Positions 8,963 to 16,518 of a stretch of 44,560 bases of DNA are shown piece by piece. The notes under the pieces are model-generated. The model saw nothing but the letters and a program-made list of their open reading frames with translations. It was not told the origin of the DNA and did no database searches. Source of the stretch: a bacterium UBP6_UBA1196 (lineage in GTDB: Bacteria > UBP6 > UBA1177); the NCBI GenBank assembly GCA_002310035.1, contig DBYC01000090.1:1-44560 (forward strand), in the 5' to 3' direction. Every line of letters begins with the position of its first letter. Within the stretch, counting starts at the first letter, position 1. The position numbers were made by a program, and so were the translations under genes.

Positions 8963-9585
8963 ACTTTCCCCCATGAATAATAATTTATAAAGAATGTTGC
9001 TCCGAAAAATCCGAACAGATCCAGAGAATGGTCGTGAGGTGACCACTTGTAGAGCAGCTGCGCCGACAGAATTATCCATTCCCAGACTCTGAACTGGAAA
9101 TCGACTCCTGCGGCAACGACACCGTTAACTTCCGCATAATCCTCTTTTTTATAACCGGCAAGAGTCAGTCCTCCTTCGGCGACGAACTCGATATTAGAAA
9201 AAGTTTCGACTTTGAAACCGCCTCCGGCAACGAGATGCGGTGAAAAAAATGTCCCGGGGAAAAGATTGTATCGCAGAAGAACAAGCATCTGGACTCTCCA
9301 GTAATCGAAATACTCTTTCCCTGAAATCTCCTGAAAAACAGATTTTCTCGAAGTGTCACCGACTCTGGTAAAAGAAGGCTGAAGACCGATGTCAAAATTG
9401 TCGCTCAGACCGAAAAAGAAGTTCAATCCGGCGTTCCAGCTTGCATAAACAACAGTCGTCCTGTTGTCAGTCCGAAGCGAAAAAGGAAAGAATCCCCCGC
9501 CGCCGATATTTATCTGGATCTCCCCTTCTTCCGCATAAATATTGAGAAAAAACAGCATCATGAACAAAACGGCGATTTTTTTCAT
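8959..9585 (-). CDS. Outer-membrane beta-barrel protein in the T4SS-like operon
   Basis: A 208-residue protein with a signal peptide (M-K-K-I-A-V-L-F..., cleaved near N-I-Y-A-E). Alternating hydrophobic/polar strands, Gly/aromatic-rich turns and a short C-terminal strand (N-Y-Y-S-W-G-K-V) are typical of small OmpW/OmpA-like barrels. The ATG at 9585 lies one base after the stop of the VirB10-like gene, and the stop overlaps the start of the giant lipoprotein. T4SS operons do not normally carry such a barrel here; the VirB7/VirB9/VirB10 complex usually forms the outer pore. It may therefore replace or stabilise the outer-membrane part. That role is inference. Confidence 0.65.
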   Translation of the reverse strand: MKKIAVLFMMLFFLNIYAEEGEIQINIGGGGFFPFSLRTDNRTTVVYASWNAGLNFFFGLSDNFDIGLQPSFTRVGDTSRKSVFQEISGKEYFDYWRVQMLVLLRYNLFPGTFFSPHLVAGGGFKVETFSNIEFVAEGGLTLAGYKKEDYAEVNGVVAAGVDFQFRVWEWIILSAQLLYKWSPHDHSLDLFGFFGATFFINYYSWGKV

Positions 9586-9586
9586 G

Positions 9587-10651
9587 TTACTCAAGATAAA
9601 CAAAAAATGATGTTCCGGCAGGCACTCTGTATTCCTGCTTCATTTTGTTGGCCTCTTCCTGTTTCTCCATTTCAGAAGACGCCGGTCCGACAGTGTTTCC
9701 GGCAGCTGTTCCGGCAATGTTTCCGGCACTTCCGGCAAGTTTCGAAACTATGGCTCCAGCAGTTTTAGAGAGCCCCTGCTTGACTTCTGATTTTATATTT
9801 TCTCCCGAAATATCAGTAACTTCAGATTCTATTCCAGGATCTTTGCCTGAAACTGCGAATCCTTTGACACTGAATTCGTCACTTCCGATTATCAGCTTTG
9901 AAAAATAGAGCTGAGTCCTTTTGTTCACGAAACTTCTCGGCGTTCCGTAAAACTTCGCCCCTTTCGGAATTCCGTCGATTCCCTCTGTCACGCTCGCGAC
10001 GACCGTCGACTGCGCTGTCGAACGGATCGAAAAATCGAGTTTTGCCTTTATTTTCACGTCATGAAGCGCGAAAACATCTTTTGTTTTCGTCTTTTCCGCG
10101 CTTTTTTTCACAAAAACGCCGCCGCCCGCATTTTCACCTCCGGGAACGAATCTTCTTCTTATGCCTTTTGATGTTCCGCCGAATTCGGCAGCATCTGAAA
10201 GTTTTGCATAACTTTCGATTATTTCCCTGTCTTTTTCCTCATTTTTGTTTTTTAATGATTTTCTGCGATCTACATTTTTCGAAGGTTTTACCTTTTCTCC
10301 GGTACTGTTTTCCCTATCCGGTTCGAACCCGTTTGTTCCTTTTGGCGTGTTCATGGCCGATCTGATGTTTCCGCTCAACCTGCCTCTCGCCAGTTCATCG
10401 AAATCGGTGATTTTTATTTCCTCCGCATCTTCGGCGTTTTTTCTTCTGTTTTCTTTCTGAAAAACCAGCGAAACCGAAATGACCGCTACAAACGCAATGA
10501 GCAGCACAACTGACGCAAACACTATTCTTTTTCTCTGATTTCCGCCCTGACCGGATATGTCCGGCGTTTCTTCCCCTGAGAAAAATTTCCCGTTTTCCGA
10601 TTCTTCCGCCAGAATTTCCAAATACGATTTTTTTTCCGCTTTTTCTTTCAA
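9587..10651 (-). CDS. VirB10/TraB/TrbI-like T4SS scaffold protein
   Basis: VirB10-class proteins span the envelope, linking the inner-membrane ATPase platform to the outer-membrane channel. The 354-residue sequence has the expected architecture. A charged cytoplasmic N-terminus comes first, then one membrane helix (residues ~42-65) and a long charged periplasmic linker to ~210. The globular C-terminal domain contains G-I-P-K-G-A-K-F-Y-G and ends with V-P-A-G-T-S-F-F-V-Y-L. That ending closely follows the family pattern (V-x-A-G-T-x-x-x-V-x-L). A glycine/alanine-rich hydrophobic stretch (I-V-S-K-L-A-G-S-A-G-N-I-A-G) could be the antenna-like segment. The start is TTG, overlapping the upstream stop as TTGA. 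Confidence 0.82.
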   Translation of the reverse strand: MKEKAEKKSYLEILAEESENGKFFSGEETPDISGQGGNQRKRIVFASVVLLIAFVAVISVSLVFQKENRRKNAEDAEEIKITDFDELARGRLSGNIRSAMNTPKGTNGFEPDRENSTGEKVKPSKNVDRRKSLKNKNEEKDREIIESYAKLSDAAEFGGTSKGIRRRFVPGGENAGGGVFVKKSAEKTKTKDVFALHDVKIKAKLDFSIRSTAQSTVVASVTEGIDGIPKGAKFYGTPRSFVNKRTQLYFSKLIIGSDEFSVKGFAVSGKDPGIESEVTDISGENIKSEVKQGLSKTAGAIVSKLAGSAGNIAGTAAGNTVGPASSEMEKQEEANKMKQEYRVPAGTSFFVYLE

Positions 10652-11610
10652 AACGACACCTTCAATTCCAGTTTGCGTTTTTTCCCGGCGCTTTCCGTGA
10701 CCTCTATGATATATTCCCTGGAATAGTCTTCGTCGCTGATTTTAAAGGCTATTCCGCCGCTTACAGTCTCGTCGAACTGCATCGAAAATTTGTCGATGTG
10801 GTATCTGGCATTGTCGATCTCGACCTTTCCCCCTTTTGTCGAATAAATTTTTACGGAATCGATGTGGAAACGCTGCCTGTAACGGTTCTTTACCGAAAAA
10901 TTGACCGCGACCATGGCATTTTTCCCGATTTTACAGATCCTGTCGCTCCTCAGAAAGACAAGCTCTCTCTCCGTTCTCGCCGAATAACTGCTGCACTGGA
11001 AAAATTCGCTGAAAGATTTCGCCATCATCCCCGTCATCCGTGTCTCGATCTCTTTTTCTATTTCTTCCGCACGCTTCTCATACTTCTCCTCGAGCTCTTT
11101 TCTCAGCATTTCCAGATGTTTGTTAACAGCTTTGTTGGAAGTCTCCCATTCCGGGTACGAAAAAATGATCCTGTTGCCGGCCTCTTCCGACGGCCGAACG
11201 ACAAAATTAAAGATGAAAGTTTGCCCGGAATTGATTTTGAACTGGACATTGGAACTGAGCCCGTACATCAAAGCCTCTTCTGAAGCCTCTTCGAACATAA
11301 GGGCCCACACTTTCATTTTCAGAGGTTCCGTCTCGACTTCTATTTTAAGAAGAGCGGCATCTCCCACCGTCGGAGTCTCGGTAAGAGAGATATTTTCGGG
11401 AAATTCGAACACGAAAACCTCGCCTAGAGCGATGTTGACCGTTCTGTAAATGACAGTATCGCTGTTCTGGATCGTAATAACGGCGACTTTTTCTGTGATC
11501 GGAATAAACTTTGCCATATCCTTTTCCGAGATCAAACTTCTTCCGGAAAGAAAAAACACAGGAAAAAGCAGAACTATCGCCGCAATTTCAATCACTAAAA
11601 CGCTCTTCAT
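10648..11610 (-). CDS. VirB9/TraK-like T4SS periplasmic protein (putative)
   Basis: About 320 residues from the ATG at 11610; an ATG one codon earlier is an alternative, and GGAAGGTG precedes both. An N-terminal hydrophobic segment acts as signal or anchor. It is followed by an N-terminal VirB9/TraK-like strand pattern: V-I-T-I-Q-N-S-D-T-V-I-Y-R, then E-V-F-V-F-E-F-P. A helical charged region (~170-215) and a C-terminal beta domain follow. It overlaps the end of the VirB8-like gene by 23 bases. Its place between VirB8- and VirB10-like genes matches the usual VirB8-B9-B10 order. Sequence support alone is moderate; position adds weight. Confidence 0.6.
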   Translation of the reverse strand: MKSVLVIEIAAIVLLFPVFFLSGRSLISEKDMAKFIPITEKVAVITIQNSDTVIYRTVNIALGEVFVFEFPENISLTETPTVGDAALLKIEVETEPLKMKVWALMFEEASEEALMYGLSSNVQFKINSGQTFIFNFVVRPSEEAGNRIIFSYPEWETSNKAVNKHLEMLRKELEEKYEKRAEEIEKEIETRMTGMMAKSFSEFFQCSSYSARTERELVFLRSDRICKIGKNAMVAVNFSVKNRYRQRFHIDSVKIYSTKGGKVEIDNARYHIDKFSMQFDETVSGGIAFKISDEDYSREYIIEVTESAGKKRKLELKVSF

Positions 11611-12331
11611 CATCACCTTCCAAAAGATATTCTTTTCCGTTTTCCGAAAGATAGGCTCTGAGTTCCCTGAAATCACTGAAACTTTTCCCAGCATAAAAAT
11701 CAACAAGCAGCCCGTCGGGAGAAAAATCGAGAGAGACCGGAACGACAAGCAGAAGAGCTGAAAACCAGGTCAGATTCGTCTTTCTTTCGTTCTCGCCGGA
11801 ATAATCGACAGCGTTACCGAAACTCATTTCGCCGAGTCCCTCGACAGTGAGCACAGAACCGACCGAAAAATTTCCTTTTATGACTTTAAGTTTCGTAATC
11901 CTGAATCTGCTGGCAAAATTTTTGTTTTTCCACGTGTCTATCTTTTCCCTGTGGACCGATTTGTCGAGAAGTATCTGCCTGAATTTGGGAGTCAGCATAT
12001 TGTAGGCTTCCTTGAGATCTTCGTCTATATCGGGGCTCACACCGTCGAATCTGCCTATAAAATCGGTAAGAAAACGGTGGATCCGCACCCTGTTCGTCTC
12101 GGTTTCCAAAGTTTCGTTCGCCGAAAAGACCATTCTTTTTCCCTCTTTGTCGAAAGCTATCACCGGGGTAGGCCTGATCGCGGCTGACCACGCAAAAAGA
12201 AGCGCTGTCAGAGCGACTGCTGACATCATGACACAGAAGATACCGGCCAGAATCATTGTTCCTTTTCTGATCTTCTCGACATCACGATACTTCAGCGTAT
12301 CGAAGAACTTCATTTCATCACCCTTTTTCAT
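11588..12331 (-). CDS. VirB8/TraE-like T4SS inner-membrane protein
   Basis: A 247-residue bitopic protein: a short basic cytoplasmic tail, one membrane helix at ~28-50, and a periplasmic domain compatible with the NTF2-like VirB8/TraE fold. VirB8-class proteins nucleate assembly and contact VirB4, VirB6 and VirB10. The motifs R-I-H-R-F-L-T-D-F and L-T-P-K-F-R-Q-I-L resemble the TraE/VirB8 start-of-domain pattern. The ATG at 12331 overlaps the previous stop (ATGA). A second ATG six codons in, with its own AAAGGG site, is an alternative start. Confidence 0.7.
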   Translation of the reverse strand: MKKGDEMKFFDTLKYRDVEKIRKGTMILAGIFCVMMSAVALTALLFAWSAAIRPTPVIAFDKEGKRMVFSANETLETETNRVRIHRFLTDFIGRFDGVSPDIDEDLKEAYNMLTPKFRQILLDKSVHREKIDTWKNKNFASRFRITKLKVIKGNFSVGSVLTVEGLGEMSFGNAVDYSGENERKTNLTWFSALLLVVPVSLDFSPDGLLVDFYAGKSFSDFRELRAYLSENGKEYLLEGDDEERFSD

Positions 12332-13221
12332 TGCTTCCCCCTGTACGGCCCGATCCTGGCGGCGACTATGGTTTTTATGTTGGAAACCGTGTTTTCAAGC
12401 TGTTCAGAACCGGCGATTTTCGAAGCAAAAAAAGGAACTCCTGCGATACCAATAGCCATAAAAACAAGGCCTGAAAAAACAGTCACCGTATCTTTTCCGA
12501 TCTCAAAACTGTAAGGACAAGAGCAGAGTTTCTGAGCCGTTTTTAAAATTCCGACCTGAGCCTTGCCGGCGACAAACAGAAAAACGGCGTAAAGCAGAGG
12601 CCATAGGGCAAACACGGCTGTAGAACGGAAAAAACCTCCCAGCGAGGCGAAACCACGGTTGGGGAAAGCAGGGAAAACAAGGGCGAAACAAAGCCCGATC
12701 ATGTTCAAAGAAAGCAACGTCCCCCAACCGTAGGAAAAAATCACCTCTTTTGCCGTCCAGACAAAAAACATCAGAAGAAAAACCGCAAGTTTGAAGAAAT
12801 ATTGTAAATAAAATGATGTAAACAGCGGAATCCCGGTATCAGACAAAGTCGAATCAGCCAGTTTCGGACAATATTCAAAAACATCGGACGGGAAATTTCC
12901 TGTCATGGAGAGATTCGACGAATAAAGATCAAAAGCTTTGTAAAATTCGGCATCGAGCTCGGAAACAAGCGGGAAACTGTAGGTAACCTTCATCATTTTT
13001 TCGATCATATCCGGCAAATAGCGATAAAGTACGACTATAGTCAGCGTTTTCCAGACCAAACCGGCAAAATCAGGTTTCTCGCCTTTCTGGATTTTGAAAA
13101 TCTCGCTCACGAAACTGATGACAAGACCGATCGAAATCACGATAAAAACCACTTCCCAAAGCCAGCCTACCCCTGCGGATTCAAGAAGCGTTCTCGGATT
13201 GTAGCAAACGTTAAAATCCAC
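12328..13221 (-). CDS. VirB6/TrbL-like polytopic T4SS membrane protein (putative)
   Basis: A 297-residue protein with about six membrane segments (for example around residues 20-40, 55-75, 145-165, 170-190, 200-220 and 250-270). Between the second and third lies a periplasmic stretch with the only clear polar loop. VirB6-class proteins form the inner-membrane channel and have little conserved sequence, so the call rests on topology and on position between VirB4- and VirB8-like genes. It starts at GTG 13221 within the end of the VirB4-like gene (11-base overlap), preceded by GGGGAAAGG. It overlaps the next gene as ATGA. Confidence 0.62.
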   Translation of the reverse strand: MDFNVCYNPRTLLESAGVGWLWEVVFIVISIGLVISFVSEIFKIQKGEKPDFAGLVWKTLTIVVLYRYLPDMIEKMMKVTYSFPLVSELDAEFYKAFDLYSSNLSMTGNFPSDVFEYCPKLADSTLSDTGIPLFTSFYLQYFFKLAVFLLMFFVWTAKEVIFSYGWGTLLSLNMIGLCFALVFPAFPNRGFASLGGFFRSTAVFALWPLLYAVFLFVAGKAQVGILKTAQKLCSCPYSFEIGKDTVTVFSGLVFMAIGIAGVPFFASKIAGSEQLENTVSNIKTIVAARIGPYRGKQ

Positions 13222-15568
13222 CCTTTCCCCTCTCCCTTAAAAAATTTTTCACTGCCGTCATCACAAAAACATTGTTTCTTATTGCAAGAATAGCCGCTTC
13301 TGCGCAGGCTTCGACAAGAGGCACGCCGAGTATTCCGGCGAAACGCTTCAAAAGACGGTTGTCCTCCTTGTCGCTTGTCGCGACAGCATAGTCGAACGGC
13401 GAAAGTTCGGTCATTACGACTTCGGACTCCACGGAATCTCCGATCTGTGTCCTGAAAAGTGCTGAAGAATACTCGCCTTTTACAGTCCTAAGGCTTTCGA
13501 ATGCCTCAAGTTCCCTCTGAGTGAAACCGAAATCCTCAGCTACCACCCTCTCCGCTTCCATGTCGTTAGCGTGGCTCAGAAAAACCGTCGTCGTCGTGTT
13601 GATTTTTATCTTTGAAGAAATCGCAGCCTCTTTGAAACTCAGGAAATTCTGAGTCACGGTCCAGACTCCGGTATTGTATTTTCTGGCCGTGGCGAAAAGC
13701 TCCTCTATAAGATCGGAAAGCCGCGGGTCTTTTATAAGCTGGGCCGCCTCATCGAAAATTATGAAACTGTTCGTTATTTCGAAAGCGCTTCTCTGCGCCT
13801 CGCGTATCACTATGAAAGTCAGAAGTTCCTTGAGTTTGTCCTTAAGCCCCGAAATTCCCTGAAGGTCATAGATCACAAACGGTCCGTCACCGTAAGCGAC
13901 TGTCGATTTTCCGTTGATGATCCCGGAGACAGGATCTTCCATAAAAGCCAAAAGCAGCTTTTTTATCACTTCAGCTTTAGCCAAGTCAGAATCTTCAATA
14001 AAATCGACTAAATCACCCAGAACCGGATTTTCTTTTGCAAGATACATGTTCCTTACAGCTCTTGAAACAATGTTCCTGAAAAGATCGGCGTTCATGTTTT
14101 TTTCCCTGATTTCAAGAATCAGATCCATGATTATGCCGAGAAAATTCAGCACTGAACTGTCCCATTTGCCGTTTCTGAGCACCTTGCTCCGCTCAGGGAA
14201 CGGATTTATCACAACTTTTCCAGACGAATCTACAGGAATGAATGTTCCGCCGTAAAGCTCTGTCATTTTTATGTAACTTGAATTTTCAGCTCCGGCGAAA
14301 TCTACGACAAAAATCCTTCCAGGCGCATTTCCGCATGCTTTTATATTCGGGAAAAAAGTGTGCGCTATCAGCATGTTGACCATGACCGATTTGCCGCTTC
14401 CGGAACATCCGAAAATCGATCCGTTTTTGTTGTTTCTCCCCGGACATCCGGCGTCAAAACCGTATATTTCACCGAAACGGTTCCGCAAAAACAGAGGAAA
14501 ACCGCCATCGACATTTCCGTGACCGTGCTTCGCCGCCGCCGTCATATCGGCAAAATTCGGGCTTAAGACCCTGAGCTGACGCTCTGAACGGCTCATCAGA
14601 GAAGGGAGCGAGGAAAAAAATTCGAGATCATGCCCCCAGGTTTCCTCCTCGAAGAAAAAACCTTCGTTCTTCATTAGCGCGGCAATATCGGCAGCTTCTT
14701 TTTCGAGAAGCGAAAGATTCCTGTCGAAAACTATTATTTTAGCGGAAAGAAAGCCTATTTTGTGCTTCGAAACGGCAAGAAGATTCATCAGTTCGTCAGA
14801 TTCCGCGGCATTGTGAGCCGCTCCCCTGCCGCTTGTCGCAATATAAAAACGCTCTTTAGCCTCGAGAGAAAGCATCTCTCGTGACTGCGGAAGAACGGAA
14901 AAAGATAAAGAAAATGTAAAATTGCCGGGAAAACAGTCCGTCAGATATGAAATCATAAACGGACGAGTCTCTTTCGGCATAAATTTCAGGGAAAGCACTT
15001 TGCAGAAAACATCGCCGATCTTGAAATAAGCGGGGGTCGCGGAACACTGTTTCTGGATAAGCTCTTCCCGGACCGTCATCTGCGGATGGATTTTCATCTC
15101 GCCCCCGAACGATATCAGCTCGTATAGAAGTGCCTTGATTTCACTGGTTCCCAGCTGCCTGATCTTCACATCGAAACTTTCTACAAGGTTTTTACGGTAT
15201 TCAAGATCGATTTTGTTTCCAGGAAATCCCGTTTTCGGCAGATCATCTGAAACAGTAAAAAAATAACGGCTTTTTTTAATCCCCTTTCCCTTGACAAAAT
15301 TTAGGCGCTGCCTCAGCACAGGCTCCTTTTCTGCCGAACATCTCGCATTGACTGCAGGATCTTCATTGCGGACAAGCATGAAAAATTCAACTGTCGTCCC
15401 CTCTTTCGCTTCACGCATGAAAAACGAGTATGCCCGCCGCAGATCGGGTTGACGAAAATAGCAGTCCGCCCCTACGGTTTCCCACAGGGAAAAACGGCGC
15501 ATGGAGGAAGTCAGAATAAAACCGTCCTCGACAGAGGCTATTTTCAGCATGTCAAAAACGCTTTTCAT
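13211..15568 (-). CDS. VirB4/TraC-like T4SS ATPase
   Basis: The 785-residue energy-providing ATPase of the apparatus. Walker A G-C-S-G-S-G-K-S lies at ~387-394 and Walker B F-I-I-F-D-E at ~602-607. A late T-V-T-Q-N-F segment matches the conserved Gln-containing motif of the HerA/FtsK-like core. The block just before Walker A (H-G-H-G-N-V-D-G-G-F-P-L-F, then G-C-P-G-R-N-N-K-N) resembles the F-type TraC subfamily. The N-terminal third matches the VirB4 N-domain in layout. This is the anchor call that identifies the operon as T4SS-derived. It overlaps the VirB3-like gene by 17 bases. It is full length with intact catalytic residues. Confidence 0.93.
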   Translation of the reverse strand: MKSVFDMLKIASVEDGFILTSSMRRFSLWETVGADCYFRQPDLRRAYSFFMREAKEGTTVEFFMLVRNEDPAVNARCSAEKEPVLRQRLNFVKGKGIKKSRYFFTVSDDLPKTGFPGNKIDLEYRKNLVESFDVKIRQLGTSEIKALLYELISFGGEMKIHPQMTVREELIQKQCSATPAYFKIGDVFCKVLSLKFMPKETRPFMISYLTDCFPGNFTFSLSFSVLPQSREMLSLEAKERFYIATSGRGAAHNAAESDELMNLLAVSKHKIGFLSAKIIVFDRNLSLLEKEAADIAALMKNEGFFFEEETWGHDLEFFSSLPSLMSRSERQLRVLSPNFADMTAAAKHGHGNVDGGFPLFLRNRFGEIYGFDAGCPGRNNKNGSIFGCSGSGKSVMVNMLIAHTFFPNIKACGNAPGRIFVVDFAGAENSSYIKMTELYGGTFIPVDSSGKVVINPFPERSKVLRNGKWDSSVLNFLGIIMDLILEIREKNMNADLFRNIVSRAVRNMYLAKENPVLGDLVDFIEDSDLAKAEVIKKLLLAFMEDPVSGIINGKSTVAYGDGPFVIYDLQGISGLKDKLKELLTFIVIREAQRSAFEITNSFIIFDEAAQLIKDPRLSDLIEELFATARKYNTGVWTVTQNFLSFKEAAISSKIKINTTTTVFLSHANDMEAERVVAEDFGFTQRELEAFESLRTVKGEYSSALFRTQIGDSVESEVVMTELSPFDYAVATSDKEDNRLLKRFAGILGVPLVEACAEAAILAIRNNVFVMTAVKNFLRERGKGGF

Positions 15569-15839
15569 TCCTCTCCCCGTCCGCCCTGTCTTTTATCTGC
15601 AAACAATAAAAAGAACCTCTTCCGTCAATCATCCTTAAAACCAGGATCCACCATTCAGGCTTGCCGCCGAAAATCCGCTCCCGGATAAAAAAAGTAACGC
15701 TGAAGACAAGGACCGGAAAAACGACAAGAAGAAAAATATTTTTCAACACCGCACCGGTGAAAAAAAACAGCGTCATCAGGATAATCTGCCCTTTGTCTAG
15801 AAGAGTCTGTTTTGTGCCGAGAATACCGAAAACCTTCAT
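15552..15839 (-). CDS. VirB3/TraL-like small T4SS membrane protein
   Basis: About 95 residues from the ATG at 15839, which overlaps the upstream stop as ATGA. Two adjacent hydrophobic segments (~20-37 and ~38-55) are followed by a short polar tail, the usual layout of VirB3/TraL. These proteins sit next to VirB4 in the inner membrane. Its place directly before the VirB4-like gene is the canonical VirB2-B3-B4 order. The sequence is too short for independent proof. Confidence 0.62.
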   Translation of the reverse strand: MKVFGILGTKQTLLDKGQIILMTLFFFTGAVLKNIFLLVVFPVLVFSVTFFIRERIFGGKPEWWILVLRMIDGRGSFYCLQIKDRADGERNEKRF

Positions 15840-16141
15840 ATCCAACCCGCAACGATGCTTAAAATCGATGAAAAAGCAGCAAGGGCGGCGCCGGCCCCGA
15901 GAATTTTGAGAGCATCTGACCAGATATTCTGATCTTTGTTGATATACCTGAACAAAAGCGAGATTATCGCTCCGCCAAGACCGCCGTAAATACCTATATA
16001 TCTCGCGACATCGAAAACCGTATCGGCCATTTCCTGAAATTTCGACTTTATACCGCCGGTATCGGCAGCCGCAAACAGAAAATCTGAAAAAATCAAAAAT
16101 ACACTAAAAACAATAAAAAAGCAAAGCAACTTCTTATTCAT
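15836..16141 (-). CDS. VirB2/TrbC-like pilin candidate
   Basis: A 101-residue protein from the ATG at 16141, preceded by GAGGTTGTG; an upstream extension adds a second hydrophobic stretch and is less likely. The signal peptide ends near F-L-F-A-A-A-D. A short polar segment and two hydrophobic helices follow (around I-G-I-Y-G-G-L-G-G-A-I-I-S-L-L, and a final A-G-A-A-L-A-A-F-S-S-I-L). This is the size and topology of VirB2/TrbC pilin precursors. It is the first gene of the minus-strand operon, as virB2 often is near the front. Confidence 0.6.
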   Translation of the reverse strand: MNKKLLCFFIVFSVFLIFSDFLFAAADTGGIKSKFQEMADTVFDVARYIGIYGGLGGAIISLLFRYINKDQNIWSDALKILGAGAALAAFSSILSIVAGWI

Positions 16142-16518
16142 CACAACCTCACAAATCAAACATATAAACAAACATATAGTCAACTTAATTATTAATATTG
16201 AATTTTTATTTTTCAAGTTATTTATCATTAATTAGAAAAATATTTTAATAAGCATTTAAAATTATTGTTATTTCACGGAAGAAATTTTCAACATATATAA
16301 ACAAATTTTCAGCCAAGATAGCAAAACAAGCCAAAATATAAACAACACATAAACAGAATATAAAATATAGAATACGATTTTCGGATTAAAAAAATACGAT
16401 TCTTTAATTTGCCGGCACAAAAAATTTCTGAATAATTGCTAAAACTATAAAAAACTGTATAAATACTGCCCCTTGTTTTGTAAGGGACGGTTTGGATGTT
16501 TTTTTAGCGGAGATGAAA
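16142..16518. promoter_or_regulatory. AT-rich divergent control region between the T4SS-like operon and the Hsp70 gene
   Basis: This is the only gap longer than 300 bases. It is far more AT-rich than its surroundings, with no coding signal. Four copies of ATAAACA occur on the plus strand (16164, 16297, 16338, 16349), and CATATA is repeated at 16161 and 16173. An inverted repeat TTGAA-N9-TTCAA lies at 16198-16216. A minus-strand promoter is expected here, but no single -35/-10 pair stands out. No CIRCE-like heat-shock operator was found. Confidence 0.5.
16436..16463 (+). promoter_or_regulatory. Candidate promoter for the Hsp70/J-protein genes
   Basis: TTGCTA (16436-16441), a 16-base spacer, and TATAAA (16458-16463). 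A short hairpin, CCCTT (16470-16474) with AAGGG (16482-16486), would sit at the very start of the transcript. Confidence 0.45.

Noticed and set aside
4019..16141. Reading the T4SS-like operon as part of an integrative conjugative element
   Set aside because: No relaxase, coupling protein, integrase, attachment site or partition gene is visible, and both flanks are housekeeping genes.
16142..16518. CIRCE-type heat-shock operator before the Hsp70 gene
   Set aside because: No TTAGCACTC-N9-GAGTGCTAA-like sequence is present; only short AT-rich repeats were found.
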